Shown here one piece after another: positions 1-9,680 of a stretch of 64,000 bases of DNA (position 1 is the stretch's first letter; the number at the start of each line of letters is the position of its first letter). The DNA lies in contig CP087217.1 of NCBI GenBank assembly GCA_020912385.1, forward strand, positions 186,001 through 250,000, written 5' to 3'. The translations under genes and the position numbers were made by a program. This DNA is from Neofusicoccum parvum (lineage: Eukaryota > Ascomycota > Dothideomycetes > Botryosphaeriales > Botryosphaeriaceae). The notes under the pieces were generated by a model, which ran no database searches, had not been told where the DNA came from, and saw nothing but the letters and a program-made list of their open reading frames with translations.

Positions 1-3000
1 GTTTATGCAGAGTGATGGAGGTCTTGTGGACGTTGACATCTTTTCTGGCCTGCGCGCTATCCTGTCTGGTCCCGCAGGTGGTGTGGTGGGATACGCACTT
101 ACCTCGTACGACCCAAAGACGAAGATTCCGGTCATCGGCTTCGACATGGGTGGCACAAGTACCGACGTCAGTCGCTATGGCTCCGGAAAATATGACCACG
201 TCTTCGAGACAACAACCGCAGGCGTCACTATTCAGTCTCCCCAGCTCGACATCAACACCGTCGCCGCGGGAGGCGGAAGCCGATTGTTCTTCAGAAACGG
301 CCTCTTCGTTGTTGGTCCCGAGTCTGCCAGCGCACATCCCGGTCCGGCATGCTACCGCAAAGGCGGGCCTCTCACCATCACAGATGCCAACCTTTTCCTC
401 GGCAGACTCCTTCCCGACTTTTTCCCTAAGATCTTCGGCAAGAGCGAGAACGAGCCTCTCGACGCCGAGGCTAGCAAGAAGCTGTTCGAAGAGCTGACCG
501 AGAAGATCAACAAGGAGGTTGCTGGTGGGAGCAAGGAGAAGCAGATGTCAATGGACGAGGTTGCTTTTGGCTTTATCAAGATCGCCAACGAGACGATGAC
601 GAGACCAATCCGCTCCTTGACCGAGGCCAGGGGTCACGACACATCGAAGCATCGCCTGGCAACATTTGGCGGCGCTGGTGGCCAGCACGCAGTAGCCATC
701 GCGCAGGCCCTCGGTATCTCTCAGATCCTCGTACACCGCTACTCCTCAGTCCTCTCTGCATACGGCATGGCGCTTGCCGACGTGGTGGACGAGCGGCAAG
801 AGCCAGAGTCCAAGGTGTGGACTGACAAGGATGGAGAGACCAGGAAATACTTGCAACAAAAGATGGAAGATCTGAAGAGCAAGTCCACTGCCACACTCAA
901 GGACCAGGGCTTTTCTGCGGAGCAGATCCAATTCGAGGAGTATCTCAACATGCGTTACCGCGGTACAGAGTCTGCTCTGATGGTCATCAAGCCAAGCAAG
1001 GAAGAGGCTGACAAGGAGTATGATGGCGATCAATGGTCGTTCGGCAAGGCCTTTGTCAAACAGCACGAGCAAGAGTTCGGCTTCACTCTTCCTGATCGAG
1101 ACATAATCATCGATGATGTCCGCGCAAGAGGTATCGGAAAGACTTTCGAAGGACTGGAGAAGACCGTGGACGACCAGCTACAAGATATCAAGCCCAAAGA
1201 TGTCGGAAAGGGTGAAAAGCAGTACGGTACAAGCTCCGTCTACTTTGAGGGTGGCAGACAAGAGACGCCCATTTACAAGCTTGAAGACCTGGCCACTGGT
1301 GACCGCGTCAAGGGACCTGCCATCATTGCCGATGGCACTCAGACCATTGTGGTGACTCCTGATGCATCAGCCCTTCTCATCGACACCCATGTTGTCATCA
1401 ACATCGGCGAGACCAGCAGCCAGGACAAGAAGGTGGACACCAAGGAGGTTGACCCAATCATGCTCAGTATCTTTGCTCACCGCTTCATGGCCATCGCCGA
1501 GCAAATGGGCAGGGCTCTGCAGAAGACCAGTGTCAGCACCAACGTGAAGGAGCGTCTAGACTACTCTTGCGCTCTCTTCGATGCTGAAGGTGGTCTTGTT
1601 GCCAATGCTCCCCATCTTCCAGTCCATCTCGGCTCCATGTCCACGTGTGTGAGGAAACAGGCCAGCATCTGGAAAGGAAAGCTGAAGAGGGGAGACGTCC
1701 TTGTGTCCAACCATCCCATGTTTGGAGGCACCCATCTTCCTGACATCACCGTCATCACCCCCGCTTTCAGCGGAGACAAGATCGTCTTCTATGTGGCTTC
1801 TCGGGCACATCACGCAGATATCGGCGGTATCCTTCCGGGATCGATGCCTCCGCACTCGCGAGAGCTTTACCAGGAGGGTGCCGCCATCAAGACGGAAAAG
1901 CTTGTCTCGGAGGGCCACTTCAACGAGGAGCGTATCACGGAGCTTTTGCACAAGGAGCCTGCCCAATATCCTGGATGCAGCGGAACCAGATGTTTGGCAG
2001 ATAACATCAACGACCTGAAAGCCCAGGTTGCCGCCAATCAAAAGGGTATCAACCTCATCAGCACGCTCATCGAGGATTATGGGGAGGATGTTGTTCAATT
2101 CTACATGCACAGCATCCAAGACAACGCTGAGCAAAGCGTCAAGCAGCTGCTCAAGGAAGTCAGCAAGCGTTTCGAGGGCCAGGACCTTTCTGCGGTGGAC
2201 TACATGGATGACGGTAGCCCTATCCAATTGAAGGTCACGATTGATGCCGAGAAGGGTGGAGCTGTGTTTGACTTCGAGGGAACCGGGCCCGAAGTCTATG
2301 GTAAGTCTTTACGAAGACCACGACTCCTGTCAGCGGCTAATAGAAGATCCTCAGGCAACATCAACGCACCTGAAGCCGTCACTTACTCAGCCATCATCTA
2401 CTGCCTCCGCTGCCTCATCAAAGAAGACATCCCGCTCAACCAAGGCTGCCTGAAACCCATCACGGTCAAGATCCCGAAGAAATCCTTCCTCTCGCCGTCC
2501 GACAAGGCGGCCGTCGTAGGAGGCAACGTGCTCACGAGCCAGCGCGTGACAGACGTGGTGCTCAAAGCGTTCCGGGCGTGCGCGGCGTCGCAGGGCGACT
2601 GCAACAACCTGACGTTCGGGTACGGCGGCAACGTGGCGGGGCAGGCGGAGCAGAAGGGGTTCGGGTACTACGAGACGATCGCGGGCGGGTCGGGCGCGGG
2701 CGCGACGTGGAACGGCAGCAGCGGCGTGCACACGCACATGACCAACACGCGCATCACCGACGCCGAGGTCTTCGAGCGCCGCTACCCCGTCGTCCTGCGC
2801 GAGTTCGGCATCCGCAAGGGCAGCGGCGGCAACGGCCAGCACCCCGGCGGCGACGGCGTCGTCCGCGACATCGAGTTCCGCATCCCCGTCCAGGTCAGCA
2901 TCCTGTCCGAGCGCAGGGTCTACCACCCCTACGGCTTGGAGGGCGGCGAGGACGCCAAGTGCGGCCTGAACGTGTGGGTGCGCCGCGTCGGCGAGCCGGA

Positions 3001-3235
3001 CCCCGCCGCGAATGGCGTGGACGGCGGGGACGCCGAGTGGCGGTACATCAACCTGGGCGCGAAGAACACGGCGTCGATGCAGCCCGGCGAGCGGATCATT
3101 ATCAACACGCCTGGTGGCGGCGGGTGGGGGAAGGTGGGTGAGAAGAGCGCGGTGGTGAAAGAGAGGGACCATAAGGAGGCGTGGCGGAAGGGGAGTGTGG
3201 CGGCCAGGGCGGAGACGGCCGAGACGTCACAGTGA
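1..3235 (+). CDS. OXP1: 5-oxoprolinase, 3' part (5' end outside window)
   Basis: ATP-dependent 5-oxoprolinase (EC 3.5.2.9) opens 5-oxoproline to glutamate in glutathione turnover; fungal enzymes are cytosolic and about 1,280 residues long. The open frame enters from the left edge (frame starting at base 2). About 1,060 residues are present after intron removal, so roughly the first 220 are missing. Visible are the HyuA-type nucleotide-binding segment with GFDMGGTSTDVSR, followed from about base 1447 by the HyuB-type half (AHRFMAIAEQMGRALQKTSVS, Gly-rich end GGGGWG). An intron at 2301-2354 (GTAAGT to TCAG, branch-like GCTAAT) is 54 nt with no stop, so the raw frame reads through it; removal restores EVYG-NINAPEAVTYS, as expected for the family. 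The stop is TGA at 3233-3235. The gene converges on the SOD gene. Family assignment is very secure. Confidence 0.96.
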   Translation, partial: FMQSDGGLVDVDIFSGLRAILSGPAGGVVGYALTSYDPKTKIPVIGFDMGGTSTDVSRYGSGKYDHVFETTTAGVTIQSPQLDINTVAAGGGSRLFFRNGLFVVGPESASAHPGPACYRKGGPLTITDANLFLGRLLPDFFPKIFGKSENEPLDAEASKKLFEELTEKINKEVAGGSKEKQMSMDEVAFGFIKIANETMTRPIRSLTEARGHDTSKHRLATFGGAGGQHAVAIAQALGISQILVHRYSSVLSAYGMALADVVDERQEPESKVWTDKDGETRKYLQQKMEDLKSKSTATLKDQGFSAEQIQFEEYLNMRYRGTESALMVIKPSKEEADKEYDGDQWSFGKAFVKQHEQEFGFTLPDRDIIIDDVRARGIGKTFEGLEKTVDDQLQDIKPKDVGKGEKQYGTSSVYFEGGRQETPIYKLEDLATGDRVKGPAIIADGTQTIVVTPDASALLIDTHVVINIGETSSQDKKVDTKEVDPIMLSIFAHRFMAIAEQMGRALQKTSVSTNVKERLDYSCALFDAEGGLVANAPHLPVHLGSMSTCVRKQASIWKGKLKRGDVLVSNHPMFGGTHLPDITVITPAFSGDKIVFYVASRAHHADIGGILPGSMPPHSRELYQEGAAIKTEKLVSEGHFNEERITELLHKEPAQYPGCSGTRCLADNINDLKAQVAANQKGINLISTLIEDYGEDVVQFYMHSIQDNAEQSVKQLLKEVSKRFEGQDLSAVDYMDDGSPIQLKVTIDAEKGGAVFDFEGTGPEVYGKSLRRPRLLSAANRRSSGNINAPEAVTYSAIIYCLRCLIKEDIPLNQGCLKPITVKIPKKSFLSPSDKAAVVGGNVLTSQRVTDVVLKAFRACAASQGDCNNLTFGYGGNVAGQAEQKGFGYYETIAGGSGAGATWNGSSGVHTHMTNTRITDAEVFERRYPVVLREFGIRKGSGGNGQHPGGDGVVRDIEFRIPVQVSILSERRVYHPYGLEGGEDAKCGLNVWVRRVGEPDPAANGVDGGDAEWRYINLGAKNTASMQPGERIIINTPGGGGWGKVGEKSAVVKERDHKEAWRKGSVAARAETAETSQ
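2301..2354 (+). other. In-frame 54-nt intron of the 5-oxoprolinase gene
   Basis: The donor is GTAAGT and the acceptor TCAG, with GGCTAATAG about 15 nt before the acceptor. Length is divisible by three and contains no stop, so gene callers may translate it as 18 extra residues that are absent from the conserved HyuB sequence. Confidence 0.88.
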
Positions 3236-4049
3236 AGGAAGATGAGTGGTATATTAGCGCTTATTTTTGGTTTGTTCAGACTTTCAGACATTTATGCATC
3301 GTCGCAACTTCAACGAATCACGATGTAAACTTGACATGCAAACTGCTGCGGAGGAGCTGCACGCGTGGCGCGTGGTCGAGAGATGACCGACGGAGGTGCG
3401 CCGGACCCGTTCGACCACCACCTCACGTGCCCGGCTCATCTTCCTCCTCGCCCTCCTCGCCCTCCTCGCCCTCCTCCCCATCGGCCAGTCCACCATCACC
3501 GATATCTACCTCCCCTCATCCACCTCAGCGACTCCAACTCACTAAGTGCGCCCACGCACATGCCGAACCCTGGCAGTTGGAAGCTCTCGTATGACAGAAT
3601 CAGATTTTCTTTTCCTTTTTCTGGTGCGGACTCTTCTGCGAGCACTTTTGACACGTCCCTCGAAGGCCTTTCTATAGGATCAACATCCCAATATCAGACA
3701 CACGTAAGGTTGCAAAAGACTGAATTTCCCTCTTCTCAGTCCCGTATTCATCCATCAGCCCTCGGCGCTGGTGCTGCGAGATCAGTGATGCGGAAGACCC
3801 AACCTTTCAAGATCTTCACCAGTAGGAACCATGAGGAGAAAAGCGAATGAATGTCATATACATCATCTACAGCCGCAGATCCCCGTCCTCCGGGTACGCA
3901 AATCACCCGCCTGAGCGATCTTCACATTCACGATCAACATCAACATTTTCATCAATTCCGCTCGCCATTCATCGTCTTTGCAAGTAATCAAAGCCATTGC
4001 TCGGAAACAACAGCAGCCAAGAAACTTGACGTTCCAAGCCGTTGACCGC
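3236..4049. other. Gene-free stretch between convergent genes
   Basis: This is the 3' flank of both the 5-oxoprolinase and SOD genes. Open frames here are Pro/Ser/His-rich low-complexity shadows. It holds a short 9-bp repeat (cctcctcgc) at 3443-3469. I see no gene. Confidence 0.6.
3443..3477 (+). repeat. 9-bp microsatellite-like repeat
   Basis: Three perfect copies of cctcctcgc are followed by a partial copy, within intergenic DNA. Confidence 0.8.
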
Positions 4050-5221
4050 TTAGATGGAGGCCTTGAGGGCCTTGAAGGCATCACCGCGCGAGCCGAGGAA
4101 GCGCTCTTCGGCCGTCTTCCAGTTGATGACGGTCCAGATGTTCTCAATGTAGGCGGCCTTGCCGTTGAGGTACTGCGAGGAGTGAAGAGAGTACCGTCAG
4201 CCACTGCGGGAGGGGGAGAGGTAGAGTCAGAGAGGAGAGGGACAGAGAGGATGAGAAAAAACCTCGAACGGGGTAAAGATAAACGAAAAGCAAGAAAGAA
4301 GCCACGGCCGGACACAGAAGACGACGAAAAACAGACATAAGAAGTGCGGAAGGACGAAACGGCTTACCTGCAAGTAGTACGCATGCTCCCACATATCAAC
4401 CCCGATGATCGGAACCTCACCGGGGCCAACAATCGGATCCTGATCCTTCCTACAGCACACCAACCCCCATCAGCACGACGCTCCCCCTTCACCACCAGCA
4501 AACGGGGCGCGCGGGGGAAAAAAAAAAGGCCACTCACGTCGTCACGATCGCCAACCTCCCCCCTTCCCCCTCCCCCTCCCCCTCCACCTTAACCAACCAC
4601 CCCCACCCACTCCCCTGAATCCCCACCAACCGCGCCGCAAACGCCTCCCTAAACGCCCCCTCGCTCCCCCACGTCCGCACCACCCGCTCGCGCAGCCGCG
4701 GCGCCGCCTCCCACGCCGCGGCCGCCGACCCCGCCGGCGCCAGGTTCTCCCAGAAAAGCGCGTGGTTGATGTGGCCGCCGCCGTTGAAGCGCAGCGCCGG
4801 CTGCAGCGCCAGCTGCGCCGGGATGTCGGCCGCGGCCGCCGCGTGCGCCTCCAGCGCGGCGTTTAGGTTGGTGATGTAGGCGCGGTGGTGCTTGCTGTGG
4901 TGCAGCTCCATGATCTGCCGGCTGATGGCGGGTTCGAGGGCCTGCGGCGCGGGGGGGTTAGTTTGGGGTGTGGGGCGGGGGAGGGGGGCGGCGGGTTGGG
5001 GGTGGGCGGTGGTGGAGGGGGGTTGGGCGGGGTGGAGGAAGTCACGGGGAGGGGGGAGGGTGGTGGTGGTGGTGGTGGTGATGGTGCGGGCTGAGGCGAA
5101 GATGGAGGCCGGGGACGGGTGGTGGGAGAAGCAGTGGACGGGTGGGCGGGGGTGGAGAGCCGGAAGAGCTTACATCGTAGGCGTAGGGAAGCGGCGGGAG
5201 GCTGTACTTCTGGACAGACAT
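4050..5221 (-). CDS. SOD2: Superoxide dismutase, Mn type
   Basis: Converts superoxide to hydrogen peroxide and oxygen (EC 1.15.1.1). Four exons on the minus strand: 5221-5174, 4941-4538, 4449-4368 and 4172-4050, which join to 657 nt or 218 residues. All phases fit: exon 1 ends LPYAYD, exon 2 starts [19 protein letters not shown], exon 3 carries [12 protein letters not shown] and [10 protein letters not shown], exon 4 carries [11 protein letters not shown]. The four metal ligands are visible (His in ELHHSKHH, His in GHINHALFW, Asp and His in DMWEHAYY). GIQGSGWGW has the Gln typical of Mn enzymes. A Gly-Glu tract ([10 protein letters not shown]) is an unusual insertion before LAIVTT. The chosen ATG sits in CACCATGTC and gives a leaderless, probably cytosolic, form. 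An in-frame upstream ATG at 5452 would add 77 residues including a hydrophobic stretch. Intron 1 (232 nt) holds a GGT-type microsatellite. Confidence 0.94.
5061..5083 (+). repeat. GGT trinucleotide microsatellite in SOD intron 1
   Basis: A run of GGT triplets lies inside the first SOD intron (4942-5173). On the minus strand it reads as poly-His in intron-retaining frames, which is an artefact. Confidence 0.75.
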
Positions 5222-5796
5222 GGTGGAGTTGGTGCCAAGACTCGGGTTGTTGAAGAAGGGCAGTTGGAAAGCAGAAGCAGAGGAGGTGAAGAAGCAGGCG
5301 AGAACAGTCAGAGAGAGGAGCAGAGCAGAAAAGACACTCTGGTGTCGGGCGGCGGGGGTGCAGCTACGGCACCATGTTGTCCGGCTGGATGCATTTAAGG
5401 CTCCGCGACGGCGGGCGCTGGCAACGGCGGGCGGAGAGCTGACTGGACCCATTCTGGCGACTGGAGAGACGGCGGACGGCAGAGAGACTGCTGCGAGCTG
5501 AAGGTGCGGAAATACCAAGAGGGCTCAAACTTGCTCAATCCCGTCGAAACTTGCTCATTCGCGCGCAGCTGACGGCGCGTGAAACAACAAGCTGAGCAGT
5601 GCAGTGCGCCTCGCAATCAGGGAAACGTTTATAAGGGCGAGCAAGCTGAGGCTGTCGTCCGAGGAATCCGCCAGACAAAGGGCTTCGCGCAGCTGCAGAG
5701 AAGGAAGTCAGCGTGCGGTGGTGTTGACACTTGGCTGTTGGGCGTGCGCACTCTCGGCCAATCGGACGCGTCGCATCGACTCCGCACCTCCCGAAC
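5222..5796. other. Divergent promoter region, SOD and hypothetical gene
   Basis: A 575-bp region lies between the starts of the SOD gene (minus) and the 147-residue hypothetical gene (plus). The minus-strand frame stays open upstream of the SOD start as far as about 5518, see the SOD entry. No clear TATA box was seen. Confidence 0.5.
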
Positions 5797-6298
5797 ATGT
5801 GCGGCAACTCGTCTCGCCTTTCCACCGGCGGCACCATCGCCGTGCTGCGTCCTCCTCCTCATGAATCGCCCGCCTCGCCCGTCGCAGACTGCAACCTCTT
5901 CTTCGAGAATCCGGCCGGCCGGACTGCACGCACGCGCGTCGTTTTCCAGGCCCAGGATGGAAGCTGCTTCGACCATTTCATGGGCTACTTCATGCTGATC
6001 CAGTAAGCCATCCCACGCCCCTTTGCACGGCCCTGCACTGACGCCGTGGTGTTTCAACAGCCGCACCGGTGATCTGCTCTCGCGCCCTCCGCTCAGCGAG
6101 GAGGCCCGCAACGTTCTTTACGCCGTTCAGCTCAAGCCTGCCGTGGATGAGCACCAGAGCACCGCCCAGCTTGAGCTGACCAATGCGCTTGACTTCTCCG
6201 TCGGCGGGAACGGTGTCATCGGGCGGAAGGTGTCCATCGTGACTGATCTCAACGACACCGGTGCCACTCTGGCTGAAGGCATCATCGGCTGGAATTGA
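5797..6298 (+). CDS. Hypothetical protein, 147 residues, two exons
   Basis: I do not recognise the family. Exons 5797-6002 and 6061-6298 join across a 58-nt intron (GTAAGC to CAACAG), giving 444 nt or 147 residues; the phases agree (CA plus C makes His). The first exon encodes a MCGNSSRLSTGGTIAVL start and DGSCFDHFMGYFMLIQ; the second continues HRTGDLLSRPPLSEEARN and ends GIIGWN. There is no signal peptide or membrane segment. An in-frame ATG at 5731 could add 22 residues. The composition is balanced and not low-complexity, and the splice sites are good, so it is probably a real small protein. It is transcribed divergently from SOD. Confidence 0.65.
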
Positions 6299-6737
6299 TG
6301 CTCCTGCGAACACCACATGTCTTTCTCCAGCGTGCATGGCCGGCGTTCATCGGGCTTTTGTTGGGGTTGCATGGTCATGGAAACAGATACATCGACTATT
6401 TTTCCTATTTTAAATGCCCATCATTTCTTCTTCTTCCATCGCTAAACATCATCTGCATTGCCACTTTGAATCGTGAGCTGCATGACCGGAAACTACCATT
6501 CGATGCGGCGAGAAATTGGATCAGCGTTAGTGGCCAAATACTTGGTCAAAAGCAAATGGGTCACAGTCATCTCAAGAAAACAAGCAATTTTCAAAGAAGC
6601 TGCATTTGTAGGGGGTTCTGCCTAGGGACAACTGGAGTAAAACAATAGAGAGAAGAGCAGCACAACTGCTGAAAGCAATCCATCAACCGTGCGGGCGTTC
6701 ATGAGCTCCACGCAAACACTCCCATCATCTTCACCAT
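6299..6737. other. Gene-free stretch between convergent genes
   Basis: This is 3' flanking sequence of the hypothetical gene and of the But2-like gene on the other strand. It is AT-richer than the genes. I see nothing else. Confidence 0.5.
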
Positions 6738-8649
6738 CTACTGAGCAGTGATGTAAAGTCCAATCCTGTGACCTATCAGTGAGTCATACGCGAGATAACA
6801 GTGCATTGTGGAAAGGGCACTCACGGGCAGGGGTTGAAGTCCTGGAACCAGTGGAGGTAGGTATCAGCGCTACCACCGAGCGCGTAAGTCATAACACCGA
6901 CTTCGCAGTCAACCTTGTCAAGAACATAGTTGTTGCCTGGCTGGAAGTGGAAAATCTTGTTCTTGGTGATCTCAGGTCTGTTGTTGTAGTTGGTGGAATC
7001 ATTGACCGGCTTGGTCCAAGACCCCCCGACTGTGCCTGATCCCTGAATATTGAAGTTGGACGTCTCAAGTTGCGACTTCTGAGGAAACATGAACTGGAGA
7101 GTGCACTGCTTTCCTTGATAGTGTGCCGGGATGTCGAAGTTGAAGTAGGTCACGGTGGTCTTCGAGCAAGTTCCGAAGAGCGAAGTTCCAGGAGCGTAGT
7201 CAGGCTTGTTCTTGTTGACAGGGACGATCAGATGCGGGAACTGTACAGTGTCAGAGGCATGCAACAGAAACATTCCAAAGGATAAGACTCACCTGCCAGC
7301 TTCCGGTGAGCTCACCAGGGCACTTCGACTTTCCACGGTAGTTCGGGCATCCGGGAGTATTGCAGTAGCCAATGACCTCGCAGTTGCAAGCGTGGGCGCA
7401 AGAGCACTTCTTTGGCTTCTGAGGAGTGCAAGGAGGCGAGGTGCACTTGGGCTGAACAACTTGAGGAACCGGAGGAGTGCAGGAAACCGACGTGCACTTG
7501 GGAGTGCAAGAAGCCGAGGTGCAGCTGGTGGTGCAAGACTGCGACGTACACTTGGGGGTGCAAGAAGATGAGGTGCACTTGGGAGGGATGACACGGGGCA
7601 CCGGGGGAGTGCAAGGCGGCGAAGTGCACTTGAGGGGGACGCGCTGAGGCACCACCGGAGGAGGAAGCTGGCGGATTGGAGGCAGCACCGGAGGCGAAAC
7701 GGGACGGCAGCTGGGTCCTTGGCAAGTGGGCACCGGGAGACGCTTGGGGGGCTGTGGGTTGCAGGTCGCCCTGCACTGGCCCTGATCCGCGGTGAGAATG
7801 ATGTCGATGCAGCCACCCTGGAAGGGGATCGGCCTTGTGTAAATGTTGTAACCACCGAAATCCCCGGTCGGGCACATGGAGAAGGTCTTGTCGCCCCGGA
7901 TGGCGACTTGGCCGTCGCAGAGAACGTCCCAGCCAGCCCAGGAGGGCTTGCCGTGGTCACACTGGAATTGTTTCACCGAGCCGGCGAGGATGCAGCCGAA
8001 GCCATTCTGGTCCTTCAGGCCTGTTTGGTGTTAAAGAATTTTCTCAAGAGATGGTCGGTGGCGATAGAATGGTGGAGTGTAAAAGGACAATAATTCAATG
8101 GGGTTAAAGAGAAGGAAGAAGTAGCAAGGTTGGCAAAGGCAGGTGAGATTGCATCTGAGCAAGGTTGCCAAGGATCATGGTGAAGTGGGGATTGATAGGT
8201 GAGAAATGAGTCGTGCGAAGTTCGAAGGAGGGAGGGCAAGGTGTGCGAGTTGCGTGAGACGGGAGGGGTGCGAGGTGGGAAGTGTGCAAGGTGCGAAGTG
8301 GGAGGGTCAGGTGAATGAAGTGCGTGAAGTGCGTGAGGTACGTGAGGTACGTGAGGTGCGTGAGGTGCGTGAGGTGCGTGAGGTACGCTCGACACAGAGA
8401 GAAAGAGGCACACAGAAGCTCACCGTAGTTGTAGCGGTTCAAGCAGAACCTGGAAGGGTTCTTGAGGTTCGTTTGTCCGATGCGAAGCTGACCGTCGGGG
8501 AGCTGTTTGACTTGACCGAGGAAGCCCTTGCCAGTGCCGATGGCACCCCACGCGTTGATCGAGAAGCAGCATTCGCCGGGGTTGTACGAAGGCCTGGGAG
8601 CGGCATTGGCACCGAGGGCCAGACCGAAGGCGACGGCGGCAGTCTTCAT
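6738..8649 (-). CDS. Secreted Cys/Pro-rich protein with But2-like C-terminal domain
   Basis: Four exons on the minus strand (8649-8424, 8020-7293, 7240-6825, 6765-6738) join to 1,398 nt or 465 residues. The start MKTAAVAFGLALGANAAP is a clear signal peptide. An N-terminal Cys-containing module follows (GECCFSINAWG, CLNRYNYG, GCILAGSV, FQCDHG, ACQ-like CPTGDFGGYNIY). The middle is a Pro-rich linker with repeated xCTSxxCTP units. The C-terminal part (FGTCSKTTVTYFNFDIP, CTLQFMFPQ, CEVGVMTYALGG, ending NPCPIGLYITAQ) resembles the ubiquitin 3 binding protein But2 C-terminal domain common in secreted fungal proteins. The last exon is only 28 nt; using the second AG gives the expected PIGLYITAQ end. 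Intron 1 is long (403 nt) and carries a 9-bp tandem repeat. The protein is probably extracellular or cell-wall located; its function is unknown. Confidence 0.83.
8321..8383 (+). repeat. 9-bp tandem repeat inside an intron
   Basis: Seven units of tgcgtgagg (variants tgcgtgaag and tacgtgagg) lie in intron 1 (8021-8423) of the But2-like gene. If the intron is retained, the minus strand reads as an artificial Leu-Thr-His/Tyr repeat. Confidence 0.85.
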
Positions 8650-9680
8650 GGTGGTTGATGGATGCGGTGAGGCGGGTAGAATGCTTGGGTGACAATGATA
8701 ATGCAGACAAGTGCGGGATGGATAAGCAATGGAGCAAAGCGGTGACACTGCGAAGACTGATGGGTGTTGGATGGAGATGAAAGGAAAAGAGATTGGGCGG
8801 CGGGCGAAGAGGCTTAAGTAGGTGGCCCTGGCCAGTGACGCCAGAGGCGATTGCCTTGGGTGGAAGTCACGACCGCGCCGCCGCTCTGCCCTCAGCGAGC
8901 TCGCCACAGCAGCCCAGCCCGCCGCCATACACTTTTCTGGAAGCCGTGCCTGGCGTCTTGGACCTTGACGCGCAAGTCCAGGTGCAAGTCCGCGGCAGGC
9001 ATGCCCTCAAGCGCGCGCAAATGGGCAGTGCGAGCTGCGGAAGTCCACTCCGTCACGCCAATAAATACGCGAGAGGCAGCGATGTCCGCTTAATGTGGAA
9101 GGTGACGGTCAGGAATGCCGCAAATACCAGCGAGCTACAGCTGTGGGCGGCTGCGGGAAGTTAGGTAGCCTCCATTAACCCGGTGACTTCTGAAGAAGGG
9201 CTCGCTCTTGCAACCCAAGTCTGCGGCTGCTATGGTGCGCGCGGATGTTCGGGTGCTTGACGAGCCATCACTTCCAAGTTTTACAACACCAATGATTCTA
9301 TAGCTGCTTTCCCTTTTCTTTTTATGTTTCTATGTCAAACGCCATTGCAAACCATGCGCTTTTGCTGCTTGATGCAGACTACAAAGTGGAGCTTAATCGC
9401 CGAGAAAGAGCATCCACGAAAACCGCAATACATCCAGCGCGAGAAAGAAACCCCCGCCCCCCTCTCAGCCACAATATAAGACTAAGAGGCTCTTAGTCTT
9501 TTTTTATTTCTTAAACCTCCTTTCCTCCCTTGCCATGAAGATCTCTCACGGATTTCGGTCCCAAATGCTCCAAACTTTCCCGGCACCTTTGTCTTTTGTT
9601 ATTGTCTTGTCTTCCGCATTATCCCTCCAGCAGCTCATGTTCATTTCAGAGCACAATGACGCTCACGTATTGTTAAAGCT
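8650..9680. other. Gene-free stretch, promoter side of the But2-like gene
   Basis: This contains the upstream region of the But2-like gene and the 3' flank of the 2EXR-like gene. Small open frames here look like chance frames. A short inverted stretch (gactaagaggctcttagtc) lies at 9480-9498. No gene is seen. Confidence 0.5.
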
